In this document: in pieces, positions 63,758 to 64,000 of the stretch
Numbering within the stretch: position 1 is the stretch's first letter
Layout: every line of letters begins with the position of its first letter
Assembly (NCBI RefSeq): GCF_004114935.1
Contig: NZ_CP022221.1
Span: forward strand, 7,461,001-7,525,000
Source of the DNA: Bradyrhizobium zhanjiangense
GTDB taxonomy: Bacteria; Pseudomonadota; Alphaproteobacteria; Rhizobiales; Xanthobacteraceae
Direction of reading: 5' to 3'
Length of the DNA stretch: 64,000 bases
Position numbers and translations under genes: made by a program
Notes under the pieces: model-generated
What the model saw: only the letters and a program-made list of their open reading frames with translations
Told to the model about the DNA's origin: nothing
Databases searched by the model: none

Positions 63758-64000
63758 TGGCAACCTCTCGCCTGGCCTCGAACAAATCGGAAGCCACCAT
63801 TTCCTTGACCAGTTGCGCGAACGGGGTCCTGGATTTCCAGCCGAGCTTCTCGCGCGCCTTGCTGGGATCGCCGATCAGGAGATCGACCTCGGTAGGACGG
63901 AAATAGGTCGGATCGATTCGCACGACGATCCTGCCTGACTTCTTGTCGATACCGGTTTCCTCGACGCCCTTGCCCCGCCATTCGACTTTGCGGCCGACTT
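63738..64000 (-). CDS. gmd: GDP-mannose 4,6-dehydratase, C-terminal part; gene runs off the right edge
   Basis: The open frame enters from the right edge and ends at 63738. The visible 87 residues contain [20 protein letters not shown] and [19 protein letters not shown], both hallmarks of the GMD C-terminus. It converts GDP-mannose to the 4-keto-6-deoxy intermediate used by Fcl. The N-terminal NADP domain and start codon are outside the window. The fcl start lies within its last codons. Confidence 0.93.
   Translation of the reverse strand, partial: VGRKVEWRGKGVEETGIDKKSGRIVVRIDPTYFRPTEVDLLIGDPSKAREKLGWKSRTPFAQLVKEMVASDLFEARREVANGKQSI

Overview
The window looks like chromosomal DNA of an alphaproteobacterium, most likely Bradyrhizobium or a close relative (Nitrobacteraceae). 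This is inferred from high GC with NNC/NNG codon preference, gene content (hemE/hemC in the bradyrhizobial style, PaoABC-type molybdoenzyme, VanA/VanB/GntR, ExoA-like glycosyltransferase) and dispersed palindromic repeats of the kind common in that group. No rRNA, tRNA, CRISPR array, integrase or transposase was seen. Species assignment is an inference and was not checked by any search.

Left half (1-31.4 kb) is mostly housekeeping and metabolic: the 5' part of a PMT-type mannosyltransferase; a FecR-domain protein paired with a Pro/Ser-linker outer-membrane beta-barrel protein; two VOC proteins, a cupin and an exported FKBP prolyl isomerase; a three-gene molybdenum hydroxylase operon (paoA-paoB-paoC type); a gamma-glutamyltransferase-like hydrolase; trhO-slyX; a Cache-PAS-GGDEF cyclase; hemE and hemC; a GMC oxidoreductase; a TetR/SnoaL-like divergent pair with a clear palindromic operator; a membrane GGDEF-EAL protein; a vanA-vanR-vanB operon with repeated GTATAC sites upstream; pgm; a lytic transglycosylase; an acyltransferase; an MBL-fold hydrolase; and an aldose-1-epimerase-like protein. 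At least four kinds of intergenic repeat lie here (2.63, 16.5, 19.3/25.0 and 21.7-22.0 kb).

Right half (31.5-64 kb) is a large surface-polysaccharide locus that continues past the right edge. It holds a second acyltransferase, two small membrane proteins (one resembling the SyrA/ExoX EPS repressors), seven separate glycosyltransferases (GT92/GT2_4-like, three GT2, ExoA-like GT2, GT4, GT25), a trifunctional GT2-methyltransferase-polysaccharide deacetylase, a Wzx-type flippase and an MsbA/PglK-type ABC exporter, galE, a polysaccharide pyruvyl transferase, an FkbM methyltransferase, fcl and the end of gmd. Two GH16-type glycanases are present: a 1745-residue RTX protein presumably secreted by a type I system, and a membrane-anchored one. 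An HTTM-like membrane protein next to a DCC (DUF393) thiol oxidoreductase sits inside the locus. Four genes (52272 down to 45346) are chained by ATGA stop/start overlaps. Together the genes predict a fucose- and galactose-containing polysaccharide that may be pyruvylated, acylated and methylated, with dedicated enzymes to trim it. No priming glycosyltransferase or Wzy polymerase was recognised, so the locus is probably incomplete here.
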